Positions 6,644-15,655 of a DNA stretch of 43,763 nucleotides are shown piece by piece (the first letter of the stretch is position 1; the number at the start of each line of letters is the position of its first letter). Under the pieces are notes generated by a model. It saw nothing but the letters and a program-made list of their open reading frames with translations, had not been told where the DNA came from and made no database searches. The position numbers and the translations under genes were made by a program. The stretch covers positions 1 to 43,763 of the forward strand of contig LBVV01000017.1 in the NCBI GenBank assembly GCA_000993275.1. Reading direction: 5' to 3'. The stretch comes from a candidate division CPR2 bacterium GW2011_GWC2_39_10. GTDB taxonomy: Bacteria > Patescibacteriota > CPR2.

Positions 6644-8079
6644 AAGCGCAGGTGGGTTTTGATGATTTCGTTGGCTATGTTTCGCGCTTCTTTAATCGCA
6701 TAGTTTATGCCGCGATCAAACGGGTAGGTATGCGTCATCGAAGTTACGTATAATTTATTGTTGGTGGTGACGGCCGGTTTTTTAAAGCCCTTTTTGATGA
6801 TCGGCTGAGCATTTGAAACCCTATAAATTTTAGAACCCTTTAAATTATTTTCAATATCCGGAAAAATTTTCTTCAAGTGACGCAGATAATAAGACTCTAG
6901 CTCGTTGTCACTCATTTTAAAAAGTGGATCAGAGTTTTCTAAGTAGTGGCTAAGATAAACAATTGAACTACCGTAGTCAACATTTTTAATTAAATTTGTG
7001 TGTTCTATGATTCCCCCAAAAGGCAGATTGTCTAAAATGTTGGTCCAATAATATTGTGTAAGCGGTTTTTTAAAAAAGAAAACGGGACAAATTGCGCCCA
7101 GGTAATCTATACTGAACTTACGCAAACCTACCACACCTCCCAAACCAAACAAAGCGGCTGAAATCCCTTTTTCTCCTGTAAGCGTATCTACAAATATGCT
7201 TCCAGTAGAGAAAAGAGATTTTATCTCGCCTTTTTTCGGCTTGGATAGATGCGTCATTTTGCGTAAGTCCAGTATGTCTTTTATATTTGATTTTCCAAAA
7301 ATCTGTGTCCGGTCAGTTTCGGCAATGGTTGAAACTAAAATGTCATATTTTTTATTGTTTATAATGTAGCCATCATACGACTCTTTTATGTTTTCTATTT
7401 TAGTTTTTGTAAAAATATTTTTTTCGTTAATTTCGTTTTTTAAAGCGTCAATTAATATCTGGAAACTGGCGGTTGGATATAGCAAAATTTCCCGACCTTT
7501 TTTTCTTGTTCCCGACCTTTTTTTAAAGCGGTAAACAATCCATGTGGCGCTTATCATGTTTTTAAAACGGCCAAATTTGCCCTTCAGGAGCGGTTCCCAA
7601 ATAACCCTATAATTTTTTTTACCCATTGTAAGAATTAAAATTTTTTCGGCCGTTAAGTTTTTTATTAGTTTTTCCGGTAAAAATTTTAGGAAAATTCCGG
7701 CAAAAGCGAAGCGGATTTTTGAGCTAAAATTTAAGAAGGGGAGACTAAAAAAATCGATTGATTTGTTAAAGTCGTAGAATTTCCCATCTTTTAAAAAACC
7801 GACCTTACTTTGACGAGGTTCTAAACTATTTGCAATTCCCAGTTCTTTAAACAGATTAATTGCTTCTTTATCGTTTACGAAAACATGGTGGTATAATTTT
7901 TCTAATTTCAAGTTTTTGCCCGGAGAAAAAGTTGATATGAGACCGCCTAGAGATTCGTCTTTTTCAAAAACCGAAACTTTAAAACCGGCTTTAGTTAGAT
8001 AGTAGCCGCAAGATAGTCCGCAGATTCCGCCGCCAATAACGGCAATACTTTTACTCCTATTCCTTTTCGTCAAAGCCAA
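6640..8079 (-). CDS. FAD-dependent amine-oxidase-like oxidoreductase
   Basis: A 479-residue flavoprotein of the amine oxidase/protoporphyrinogen oxidase-like superfamily. The N-terminal Rossmann motif ([17 protein letters not shown], about 12-28) is followed by [13 protein letters not shown], and a C-terminal FAD-binding segment includes [11 protein letters not shown]. It overlaps the upstream GT2 gene by 23 bp and is probably co-translated; the pair likely modifies a lipid-linked or exported glycan. Two insertions are visible. A MITE with its target duplication supplies the stop codon and removes the last five ancestral residues, and residues about 269-323 are encoded by a second inverted-repeat element in frame. 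Whether the enzyme is active is uncertain. Confidence 0.85.
   Translation of the reverse strand: MALTKRNRSKSIAVIGGGICGLSCGYYLTKAGFKVSVFEKDESLGGLISTFSPGKNLKLEKLYHHVFVNDKEAINLFKELGIANSLEPRQSKVGFLKDGKFYDFNKSIDFFSLPFLNFSSKIRFAFAGIFLKFLPEKLIKNLTAEKILILTMGKKNYRVIWEPLLKGKFGRFKNMISATWIVYRFKKRSGTRKKGREILLYPTASFQILIDALKNEINEKNIFTKTKIENIKESYDGYIINNKKYDILVSTIAETDRTQIFGKSNIKDILDLRKMTHLSKPKKGEIKSLFSTGSIFVDTLTGEKGISAALFGLGGVVGLRKFSIDYLGAICPVFFFKKPLTQYYWTNILDNLPFGGIIEHTNLIKNVDYGSSIVYLSHYLENSDPLFKMSDNELESYYLRHLKKIFPDIENNLKGSKIYRVSNAQPIIKKGFKKPAVTTNNKLYVTSMTHTYPFDRGINYAIKEARNIANEIIKTHLRL
7109..7275. mobile_element. Inverted-repeat element in frame inside FAD gene
   Basis: ATACTGAACTTACGCAAA (7109-7126) and TTTGCGTAAGTCCAGTAT (7258-7275) are 18-bp terminal inverted repeats with one mismatch. 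The 167 bp lies in the coding region and leaves the frame open. It encodes the Leu-Arg-Lys ... Leu-Arg-Lys flanked segment rich in Gly and Ser. Related proteins, from memory of the family, pass from the region before this point straight into the Tyr-Leu-Gly-Ala motif that follows it. No clear target duplication is seen. Confidence 0.6.
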
Positions 8080-8974
8080 TTTCCTCGTCTACTAAATAAT
8101 GACCGCTGTTTCTAATATCTCGATATATTCTAATAATATATTCGCCAAGAACCGCAAAACCTAAAAACTGGATAGAAGACAAAAGCGCCACAAAAGAAAA
8201 AATATAATAGTTGTTTTGTTTTAATGCCATGGCCAAATAAAAGAAATATGCTGCCGCCAAAATTACGGCAAGAGAAAAAAAATAAAAAATTTTGACGGGA
8301 AAGGAAGAAAAATTTACGACGGCGTCTGTTGCCAGTTTTAGCATTTTTTTTAGACTGTAACCGGATTTACCATTTTTTCTGGCTTCCCTTTTTATGGGAA
8401 CGGTAATTTTTTTAAAACCAATTTGACTTAGATATCCTCGAATAAAGAAATGCTTCGTCTTCACTTTGCTTAGCTGCCGAACAATTTTTTGATCGATAAG
8501 AAAAAAATCTCCGCAGTCCGGCTCAATTCGCGGTTTAACGATTAAATTTAAGGTACGGTAAAAAATATAAGCGGTTATTTTTTTAAAAATGGTGTCTTTG
8601 CGTTTCCGTCTCTTACCGAGAACAATATTATAGCCTTCCTGCCATTTGGCAACAAAATCCTTTAAATATTGCGGCGGGTCTTGGAAGTCGGCGTCCATTA
8701 CAATGGCTGCTTTGCCTTCTGACTTAGAAAGTCCGGCCAGGATCGCTGCCTGCTGTCCGAAGTTTCTCGAGAGTTTAAGTACCTTAATATTAATATCTTT
8801 TGCTCTGATATTTTTTAATACGTTAAATGAATTATCGCTTGAACCGTCATCAACAAAAATTATTTCATGGGAAGTTGGGTAAAGATAGCGATGAATTTCT
8901 CTAGTTAAAACTTTTAAATTTGATTCTTCATTAAAAACCGGAACGATAACCGAAACTGTAATTTTTTGTTTCAT
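8057..8974 (-). CDS. Membrane GT2 glycosyltransferase, DPM1/GtrB-like
   Basis: This 305-residue family 2 glycosyltransferase has [11 protein letters not shown] near the N terminus, DDGSSDNS (UDP/GDP-sugar binding), DADFQDPP (metal-binding DxD type) and [12 protein letters not shown]. It ends with two TM helices (about 230-285), the layout of polyprenyl-phosphate sugar synthases. The ATG at 8974 has AGAAGG 5 nt upstream; the in-frame GTG at 8980 is within that spacer. It probably loads a sugar onto a lipid carrier at the inner membrane face. The overlapping FAD gene follows in the same transcript. Confidence 0.88.
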   Translation of the reverse strand: MKQKITVSVIVPVFNEESNLKVLTREIHRYLYPTSHEIIFVDDGSSDNSFNVLKNIRAKDINIKVLKLSRNFGQQAAILAGLSKSEGKAAIVMDADFQDPPQYLKDFVAKWQEGYNIVLGKRRKRKDTIFKKITAYIFYRTLNLIVKPRIEPDCGDFFLIDQKIVRQLSKVKTKHFFIRGYLSQIGFKKITVPIKREARKNGKSGYSLKKMLKLATDAVVNFSSFPVKIFYFFSLAVILAAAYFFYLAMALKQNNYYIFSFVALLSSIQFLGFAVLGEYIIRIYRDIRNSGHYLVDEEIGFDEKE

Positions 8975-9003
8975 TAACACCTTCTCTCTTTTTTATGTAT
9001 AAT
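8974..9003 (+). promoter_or_regulatory. Promoter candidate for 9035 gene
   Basis: TTAACA (8974-8979), an 18-nt spacer and TATAAT (8998-9003) preceded by TG, an extended -10. Transcription would start near 9010, about 25 nt before the ATG at 9035. A divergent promoter for the GT2 gene must overlap this region. Confidence 0.45.
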
Positions 9004-9034
9004 ATTAAACAGAGAAGATTACAAGAATAAATCT

Positions 9035-11980
9035 ATGAGTGAGCAAGAAAAAAGATTTTATTTGTTGGACTTGCTGCGGGGCCTGGCCGTTTTCTTAATG
9101 GTGCTATCCCACACGGTCTACTTTTATCATAATGGCACCAGCCCATTTCTTTTGGGTTTGGAAAATTTTGGCAATACGGTTTGCTTCATTACTTTTTTGG
9201 TGGTTTCCGGTGCCGCTTCTTATCTTGCCTATTTTAAAGACGGCGTCTTTAAAAGGGAACGAAAAAATAAAATTGTAAAAAGGCTTAAAATGCTCGTTTT
9301 GTCTTACTGGGTTTTGGCCTTTTTTGTAACCGCCGATCAATTGGTTAAGGGTTTTGGCCTTGCCAAATGGAAAATAATATTAGATATCCTTACTTTCAGG
9401 AATTTGCCTTCTTATACCGAATATATCCCGCCTTTTATTATCTATACCCTTTTGTTGATATTGATGCCTTCATTTTTTGAGAAAATAGTAAGGAAAACGT
9501 CAAAGGTTTTATTGTATTCGGCCGTTTTTTATCTGGCCGGCTTTGTTTTATATTTGCTGCCTTCGGTGAGTTTTTTTGCTCCGTGGAAAGCTTTGCTTTC
9601 CGGTGCAAACGGCTTTTACAGATTCCCGATTTTTCAATATATGCCGGTTTTTCTATTGGGTTTATTTTGGGGTAAAAAAATCTCTGAAACTAAGGGACTG
9701 GTAAAAAAAGAACATTTTGTTTTAGCCACAATTTACTCGCTAATAATTTTAGAAGTGGTCTTAATTATTGCCGGCGCTTTTTTAAATGGCAATCTGGATT
9801 TTATTTTACTCAGATGGCCACCATCAATAACATTTTTAGGAATTGGACTAGGCTTTGCCTATCTTTCCGCCTTGGGTTTATACCGCGCTAGGCAACTTAC
9901 CGGTCATCCGATTTTGCGGGATTTTTTATTGGTTCTCGGACAAAATGCATTTGCGCTTTTTTGGACGCATATTTTTATTCTGCAGCTTTACCAAATGGCC
10001 GGCGGCGCTAAAGTTGATAATATTTTTGTCTTTTTCTTTTTAGTGCTGCTCACCTTTGTTTCGTCACTAGCGTTGGCAACATTTATACCGTTTAATTTTA
10101 AATTTAACCTTACCTTCATTAAGGGCTCTCATGAAGAACAAGAAGAACTTATAGAAAAAGAAACATTAATGAAATTAGGCGAAGAGGTATATGAGGAGAT
10201 TGTTTTTGAGGAAAACCGAATAAAAAACTTTTTCTTTCCGCATTCATCCAAAAATAAGGCAAGACAAAAATTGGTTAAAAAAAGACACATGATGGCAGGA
10301 AGTCTTGTTTTACTTCTTATCACTTTTGCCGTCTTCCCCAGTGTCTTAGAGGAAAGGGAAAAGGCGGTAAAAAGCGCTACTTCTTCGGTCTGGTTTAGCG
10401 ATGAGTTTGCTTACAGACAGAAAATTATCGTAAAAAACGGCGAATCTTTCGCAAGTTTGCTTAAAGGCAAAAACATTGGGGTCAATTTTGATCATGCTTC
10501 CCTCATAAAAGAAAAAAAATCTTTAAAAAATGGAACGGATTTGCGGTTGGTTTATTGGGATGGATCCAATTTTAACAATGTAATTTTTTGGCTAAACGGC
10601 CCTTTGGGTAGTTCTCAAGCGCCAATTATATTTGAAGTGGCAGAGAGTATTGCTCCGGGACAAGAAGACGGAAACTATTTTCTATACTATGGGAATGCAG
10701 TTGCCGAAAACCGGTTTAAAAATGATTCCAAAATAAAACGGTGGGAATCTAAATACGAAGTTAGCTTTGAACAAGAATCAAGTTATCCATTGTTAATGGT
10801 GGCGGAAAAAATTTGGAATCTAAAGGAAAAAGACAAAAATTTGACCCTGCCGGTTTCTCTAAAAACAGACCAGGAATTTTTAAATCCCGCCGTAACTTAC
10901 GAAATAATGGGTCAAGATATAAATGGTAAGTTTACTTTGGGGGAGAGGAATTTATTTCAAGAATCGGTAAATATATCAGAGCTTCTGCCGGGGAAATATC
11001 AGATAAGGGCAACTATTAAGGAGGCCGATAAAACTTATCTCAGTCAAAAATGCGGCTTTTATGTTTCCAGTCCCTTGTATGTTGCCTGGACCATAGATTG
11101 GGAAGGCTATGATGTTGCTGATACATATTTAAACGCTTTAGGTCACATTGCTGATAAGCATGACGCTAAACTTACCAATCTTTTTAATCCCAGAATCTAT
11201 ACCGCGTCATCGATAGCAGAAAACAGAAAAAACCACTTAACTAATTGGGTAAGAAGCAGAAATCAAAAAAAAGGCGATGAAATTGGACTTCATTTGCATA
11301 TGCATTACGATTTTGTTGCGGAGGCCGGCGTAGAGCCGAAACGTGCTGATAAATGGCCAAACTGGGGTGACATTTATAACGACGGCTATTCGGTTTTAAC
11401 GTCTAATTATACAAAAGATGAGCTGGTTAAAATTTATAAAAAGGCGTTTGAATATTTTGATAAAATGGGACTGGGCAGGCCAACAACTTACAGAGCCGGC
11501 GGGTGGTTCGCAAGCGGCGAAACATTAAAAGCGCTTGAGGAAGTGGGTATAAAAGCAGATACTTCCGGCAGGACAAAGTATGAATTCGGTTATGATGGTT
11601 ATAAAAAACAGCAAGGATTTTGGGATTTATCCGAAAGCGCCCAGCCTTATTTTCCATCCAAGACCGACCAAAATAAAACGGGAAGCGATAATTTAAATAT
11701 TTTGGAGGTTCCGAATAACGGCGCAGATTCTTTTTGGTTTAAAGCCGAGGACATGATCCGCAGATTTAACGAAAATTACAACGGTGGAATCCTAGACAAC
11801 ATAAAGCAAGTGACTTATCTTTCTCACCCGCAGTGGTTTAACAAAAGCGAACAAGAGCGAATGGACAAAGTTTTAACTTACGTCGATGATTTCAAAAATG
11901 ATACCGATGACGGCCCGGTTGTTTACGTAACCAGCAAAGACATATATACTGCCTGGTATACTGCCTGGGAGGGGCGATGA
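9035..11980 (+). CDS. Membrane acyltransferase fused to polysaccharide deacetylase
   Basis: A 981-residue fusion. Residues 1-360 form a multi-TM domain resembling the heparan-glucosaminide acetyltransferase/DUF1624 group (DLLRGLAVFLMVLSHT). A charged linker and another TM segment (about 421-437) follow. A DUF2341-like beta domain spans about 450-570 and an Ig-like region about 580-680. The C-terminal NodB-like deacetylase domain has TIDWEG (about 686), HLHMH (HxxxH metal site, about 752) and YRAGGW (about 818). The last domain is likely outside the cell. No clear ribosome site precedes ATG. The stop overlaps the next gene (ATGA). It probably edits acetyl groups on a cell-surface glycan. Confidence 0.85.
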   Translation: MSEQEKRFYLLDLLRGLAVFLMVLSHTVYFYHNGTSPFLLGLENFGNTVCFITFLVVSGAASYLAYFKDGVFKRERKNKIVKRLKMLVLSYWVLAFFVTADQLVKGFGLAKWKIILDILTFRNLPSYTEYIPPFIIYTLLLILMPSFFEKIVRKTSKVLLYSAVFYLAGFVLYLLPSVSFFAPWKALLSGANGFYRFPIFQYMPVFLLGLFWGKKISETKGLVKKEHFVLATIYSLIILEVVLIIAGAFLNGNLDFILLRWPPSITFLGIGLGFAYLSALGLYRARQLTGHPILRDFLLVLGQNAFALFWTHIFILQLYQMAGGAKVDNIFVFFFLVLLTFVSSLALATFIPFNFKFNLTFIKGSHEEQEELIEKETLMKLGEEVYEEIVFEENRIKNFFFPHSSKNKARQKLVKKRHMMAGSLVLLLITFAVFPSVLEEREKAVKSATSSVWFSDEFAYRQKIIVKNGESFASLLKGKNIGVNFDHASLIKEKKSLKNGTDLRLVYWDGSNFNNVIFWLNGPLGSSQAPIIFEVAESIAPGQEDGNYFLYYGNAVAENRFKNDSKIKRWESKYEVSFEQESSYPLLMVAEKIWNLKEKDKNLTLPVSLKTDQEFLNPAVTYEIMGQDINGKFTLGERNLFQESVNISELLPGKYQIRATIKEADKTYLSQKCGFYVSSPLYVAWTIDWEGYDVADTYLNALGHIADKHDAKLTNLFNPRIYTASSIAENRKNHLTNWVRSRNQKKGDEIGLHLHMHYDFVAEAGVEPKRADKWPNWGDIYNDGYSVLTSNYTKDELVKIYKKAFEYFDKMGLGRPTTYRAGGWFASGETLKALEEVGIKADTSGRTKYEFGYDGYKKQQGFWDLSESAQPYFPSKTDQNKTGSDNLNILEVPNNGADSFWFKAEDMIRRFNENYNGGILDNIKQVTYLSHPQWFNKSEQERMDKVLTYVDDFKNDTDDGPVVYVTSKDIYTAWYTAWEGR

Positions 11981-14061
11981 AAATTTTGCAAAACTTTATA
12001 TTAACATTGTCAGAACCATTAACGCTTAAGTTTTGTTTTTTTGTGCTTATGGGCATTTTTATTGCCTATAATATCATTCTTATCATAAAGCATTTTAGGG
12101 GCTGGCGTGTGCCCGAAAAGTTTGTGGGGCAAAGATGGTATCAAAATATTTTTCACTATATTAAAAGAGCAGGCTGGGGATTTTTACATCATAAAATAAT
12201 TTTTAATTTACTGCTTGTTGGTTCTGTCGGACTGGTGATTGCGGGATTTTATCTGCCGCTTCCTCATGTTATTTCTCCTTCTAATCCTTCCTTGGGGATC
12301 ACTGAAATATCGGATAAAAATCCGTTAATTGTTAAATTTGACAGAAGAGTAGACAAAGAAAATTTAAAATATGATTTATTTCCGGCTATAGAAGGAAATT
12401 GGGAATTTACGTCCGGCGTTACGGATTCTGATCTTAAGTTTGTCCCAAAAAAGACGCCGGAAGCGGAAACCAGATATACCATTTCTCTAAAAGGAATAAA
12501 AAATATTTTCGGGCGTAAGAGTGAAAATTATCTTTTTAGCTTTCAGACACCGCCGGCGCCAAAAATAGTTTCGGTAAGTCCGAGTGACGGTGACCAAGGG
12601 GTGTTGCCGAATCAGGAAATTATAGTCACTACCGACTTTCCCCATTTGTATACTGCCAAATTTACTTTTGATATTGAGCCGCCTGTAGAGCTGGATGTTA
12701 ATAATTTAGACGGTGTTAAATATTTATTTAAAGCCAAGGATAATTTTAAAAAGGGAACGGAATATAGTTTAAAAATATCAAGGATACTTACGACCTATAG
12801 CTACGAAACAAAAAAGACGGAAAATTTGGGAGAAGCAGAAGAGCTTTGGGCCGGTAAATTTAAAATTATTGAGGCCCCCGGTATAAAATCTTATACGCCC
12901 AATGGTTATGGAGCGCTAACGGATGCTTCAATAAGGATAGAATTTAGACAAGATATGAGTCAGGAAGAAACGGCCGCAGCTTTTTCCACGGATCCAAAAA
13001 TTGACGGTGATACTTCCTGGGAAAGCGCAAGGATGTTAGTTTTTAAGCCGAAAAGTCCTTTGAGTAAAAATACTAAGTACACGGTTGGTGTCTCCAAGTC
13101 GGCAAAAGCGGCAGATGACAGTAATTTCGAGGAAGCATTTTCCTATAGCTTTACCACTATCGGCCACGTTGCGGTTTCCGGCTTTTATCCGGGAAATGGG
13201 GCTCGAAATGTCGATTTAAATAGTCGGATTAATGTTACTTTTAATCAGGCAGTTGACCATGAAAGCGCGCAGGACAAATTTAGTATTTCGCCAACCGTTG
13301 AAGGCAGTTTTAGCTGGAATGGAAATACCATGGTTTTTGCTCCATCCGGTTTTGGGTACGGTAAAAGCTACGCAATAAACATTGCATCGGGTGTCAAAAC
13401 AATTAACGGTCTTGATTCTGTTAAAGGCTTTTCTTCCGGTTTCACAACAAGGCTGCAATCTGTCATGCTAAATATTCCTTCATGGAGGCAGACCTATATG
13501 TATACTTGTATGGCGGCAGCTTCCAGGCAGGCCTTGGCTTATAGGGGAATTACGGTGTCGGAATTGCACATTGTTGATTTAATGGGCTACGATCGCACAC
13601 CTTGGTCCGGAACATGGAGAGATTCAAACGCTGTTTGGGGGGATCCGAATGTAGGTTATATTGGTGATATTGACGGCAAATCGGCACCGGGCTGGGGATA
13701 CGGATCGCATTGGGATCCGGTGGTAAAGGCCTTGTCTAATTATCGCCCCGTTGAGCTTAAACGGAACTGGTCGGTTCAGGGAATTGCTCAGGAGCTCGCA
13801 AGCGGTAATCCGGTAATTGTTTGGTGGGTAAATGGTGTTTGGCCGGCTTACGAACTGTATTGGAAAAATAATGGCAAATCAATAAGAGCAGTCAATTCGG
13901 TGCACGTTCAGGTGGTAAAAGGGTTTACGGGTACGGTTGACAACCCCACTTCTTTTACCGTTAATGATTCCGGTTACGGTTATCCGGCAAGAACTTACGA
14001 CGTAGGAACCTTCCAGGCAAAATGGGGATGGTTTAGCAATACTGGGATAGTGGTTAAATAA
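11977..14061 (+). CDS. Surface protein: Ig-like repeats plus C39-like peptidase
   Basis: A 694-residue protein with two N-terminal hydrophobic segments (about 15-38 and 68-92). Four SbsA/Big_5-type Ig-like domains follow (about 100-195, 196-300, 303-395, 398-487), seen from repeated ITEISDKNP/VSVSPSDGDQGV-type starts. The C-terminal papain-like domain resembles Peptidase_C39_2, with Cys in YTCMAAASRQ (about 511), His in NSVHVQVVKG (about 643) and Asn/Asp in VNDSGYG (about 664). The ATGA overlap with the acyltransferase/deacetylase gene shows translational coupling. It is probably an anchored extracellular peptidase or peptide-crosslink enzyme. All three expected catalytic positions are present. 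Confidence 0.85.
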   Translation: MKILQNFILTLSEPLTLKFCFFVLMGIFIAYNIILIIKHFRGWRVPEKFVGQRWYQNIFHYIKRAGWGFLHHKIIFNLLLVGSVGLVIAGFYLPLPHVISPSNPSLGITEISDKNPLIVKFDRRVDKENLKYDLFPAIEGNWEFTSGVTDSDLKFVPKKTPEAETRYTISLKGIKNIFGRKSENYLFSFQTPPAPKIVSVSPSDGDQGVLPNQEIIVTTDFPHLYTAKFTFDIEPPVELDVNNLDGVKYLFKAKDNFKKGTEYSLKISRILTTYSYETKKTENLGEAEELWAGKFKIIEAPGIKSYTPNGYGALTDASIRIEFRQDMSQEETAAAFSTDPKIDGDTSWESARMLVFKPKSPLSKNTKYTVGVSKSAKAADDSNFEEAFSYSFTTIGHVAVSGFYPGNGARNVDLNSRINVTFNQAVDHESAQDKFSISPTVEGSFSWNGNTMVFAPSGFGYGKSYAINIASGVKTINGLDSVKGFSSGFTTRLQSVMLNIPSWRQTYMYTCMAAASRQALAYRGITVSELHIVDLMGYDRTPWSGTWRDSNAVWGDPNVGYIGDIDGKSAPGWGYGSHWDPVVKALSNYRPVELKRNWSVQGIAQELASGNPVIVWWVNGVWPAYELYWKNNGKSIRAVNSVHVQVVKGFTGTVDNPTSFTVNDSGYGYPARTYDVGTFQAKWGWFSNTGIVVK

Positions 14062-14068
14062 GAAGAAA

Positions 14069-14236
14069 GAATTTTGAATTTTGAACTTGGATGGTTGAAT
14101 TGGAATGGAGAATCTAGAATAGCGGGAAAACCCCCAAATTTAAAAATACCTAAATTTCATATTCCATATTCTGTTTCCTGGTTCCTGGTTCCTGGTTACT
14201 GTTTCTTGTTTACTGCTTCTTGTTTTTTGTTTATTA
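14069..14236. repeat. Phase-locked degenerate heptamer array (24 units)
   Basis: The spacer between two surface-protein genes splits into exactly 24 units of 7 bp. It begins GAATTTT, GAATTTT, GAACTTG, GATGGTT, GAATTGG. The right arm is opposed: TATTCCA, TATTCTG, TTTCCTG, GTTCCTG, GTTCCTG, GTTACTG, TTTCTTG, TTTACTG, CTTCTTG, TTTTTTG. Its length equals that of the array at 1112-1279. A 60-codon open frame across it is a by-product of the repeat. Confidence 0.65.
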
Positions 14237-14237
14237 T
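14232..14237 (+). promoter_or_regulatory. -10 element for leaderless start at 14244
   Basis: TATTAT, then ATTAAC (6 nt), then ATG. No ribosome site is present. The hexamer is formed by the last unit of the heptamer array. Confidence 0.5.
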
Positions 14238-14243
14238 ATTAAC

Positions 14244-15416
14244 ATGGGCATATTAACCAATCCCCAGATCCAAAACAAAAAAAATCAAAAAGGTTCTATT
14301 CTTTTATATTCCCTAATTATCTCCATGATTGTTTTATCAATCGGTCTTTCTATTGCTCAAATAGTGCTAACAGAAATTAAGGCCTCCGGCGATGCCACTA
14401 GTTCCCAGCAAGCTTACTTAGCGGCGGAAACGGGAATGGAAGAGGTAGCGCTTCTTTTGAAGAGTGGCAACCCTATTCCCACAGGCGAAATAGTTTTGGC
14501 CGGTGGTGGAAAATATTATGCTTCTTCTGGCAATGTATTTAAAAACAACATATGTTATCAACGATTAACAGTAAAGGGCGGGCACGGAGGCATTGTCAGG
14601 GAAATAATAAAAGATGATCCCACGGAGATCGATATTGTGATTACCGGTACTGTTATAATTAAAGATTTATATGAATTATCTAGTGTTTCCGGTGTTACTA
14701 TATGCGGCCAGGCAAATAAAGGTCTTGGGAATGGCGCTGGCACTTATAATCCTGATAGTGCCGATGGTACGGGTTATCCAGTAGCCAAAAATATAACCAT
14801 AAAGTCAACCGGTAATTTAACAACCACTGATCCCTCGGGTTTAAATCCTGGTCAAAAGCTTAGACTTGAGGCTAAAAACACCTTAACTATTGAAGACGGT
14901 GGCAAGATTGATGCTACGGGTAAGGGGTATCGTGGTGGATTTGGGCATTGTAGTAGCGCTATTGCCGGAGATTGTAACGGCAAGGGGCCGGGCGGCGGCA
15001 TTGGAAATCAATATGGTTGGGGCGGCGGGGTTATAATAATTCGGGTTGCTAATTTGGATATTAAAGGCACAAACCCGGCTTTTCCGGCTATAATTTCAAA
15101 TGGGATTAATGGTTCTAATGCTGTTTATGGCGCAGGTGGCGGCGGATCGGGTGGTTCAATTTACATAATAAGTCAAAGCGATATTGTAAGAGCGAATTTA
15201 ATTACAGCAAACGGTGGTGGACGTGGCAGGGGTTGTAATAGTGGTGGTGGTGGCGGCGGCGGCGGCGGGAGGATAAAAATTAAAGCACCTAATTCTGCCA
15301 GTTTAGTCCCCCTCCCCACACTTGATGGCGGCTTGGACAATAACGACGGTTACTCTTGCAATTATAGGCCCGCTAGCCCCGGCAATCCAGGTGTATATAC
15401 CCCAGAAAGCCCGTAA
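14244..15416 (+). CDS. Pilin-like (PilX-type) protein, Gly-rich C terminus
   Basis: A 390-residue protein with a type IV pilin/minor pilin-like N terminus: basic leader, then KGSILLYSLIISMIVLSIGL and QQAYLAAETGMEEVALLL. No clear prepilin peptidase site (G/A before F-x-x-x-E) is visible. The long C-terminal half is beta-rich with Gly runs (GGGGSGGSIYI, GGGGGGGGGRIKI) and repeated ITANGG/IISNG motifs, suggesting a beta-helix. The ATG at 14244 was chosen because TATTAT lies 6 nt upstream; an upstream in-frame start falls in the heptamer array. The Gly codon run at about 15241-15268 is a triplet repeat that could vary in length. Probably a secreted or surface structure. Confidence 0.75.
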   Translation: MGILTNPQIQNKKNQKGSILLYSLIISMIVLSIGLSIAQIVLTEIKASGDATSSQQAYLAAETGMEEVALLLKSGNPIPTGEIVLAGGGKYYASSGNVFKNNICYQRLTVKGGHGGIVREIIKDDPTEIDIVITGTVIIKDLYELSSVSGVTICGQANKGLGNGAGTYNPDSADGTGYPVAKNITIKSTGNLTTTDPSGLNPGQKLRLEAKNTLTIEDGGKIDATGKGYRGGFGHCSSAIAGDCNGKGPGGGIGNQYGWGGGVIIIRVANLDIKGTNPAFPAIISNGINGSNAVYGAGGGGSGGSIYIISQSDIVRANLITANGGGRGRGCNSGGGGGGGGGRIKIKAPNSASLVPLPTLDGGLDNNDGYSCNYRPASPGNPGVYTPESP

Positions 15417-15419
15417 TAG

Positions 15420-15655
15420 GACGGGAGTTAAAGATGGAGTATAAATAATATAAAGCTTGCTTTAATATTTAAAGAGAACCGCACACACCCGGTGTGTGCT
15501 GAATAGACACATCGGGATAATAGGAGGGAGTTCTTCACCCTACGTATGACAGGCTTTTAAGCACGGATTAGCTATTTTTATAACCAGCAGGGGCCAGAAA
15601 AACGGGGTGAGGCGGGAGTTAAAGATGGAGTATAAAAGCTTGTTCTAATATTTAA
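15420..15655. repeat. Direct repeat of about 45 bp around a 140-bp unknown segment
   Basis: GGGAGTTAAAGATGGAGTAT occurs at about 15423-15442 and again at 15614-15633. Both are followed by AAGCTTG and TAATATTTAA. The second copy contains the stop codon and last codons of the minus-strand glycosyltransferase, so the first copy is a duplicate of that gene's 3' end. The intervening DNA is GC-richer, holds the palindrome GCACACACCCGGTGTGTGC (15481-15499) and CACCC/GGGGTG pairs, and has no convincing ORF. It may be a structured RNA or an unrecognised element. Confidence 0.5.

Noticed and set aside
14074-14256. 60-codon plus-strand ORF
   Set aside because: It lies almost wholly in the heptamer array; its open frame is explained by the repeat.
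15240-15655. Variable/template repeat of a diversity-generating retroelement
   Set aside because: No reverse transcriptase gene is present in the window, and the repeated segments are nearly identical without adenine-specific differences.
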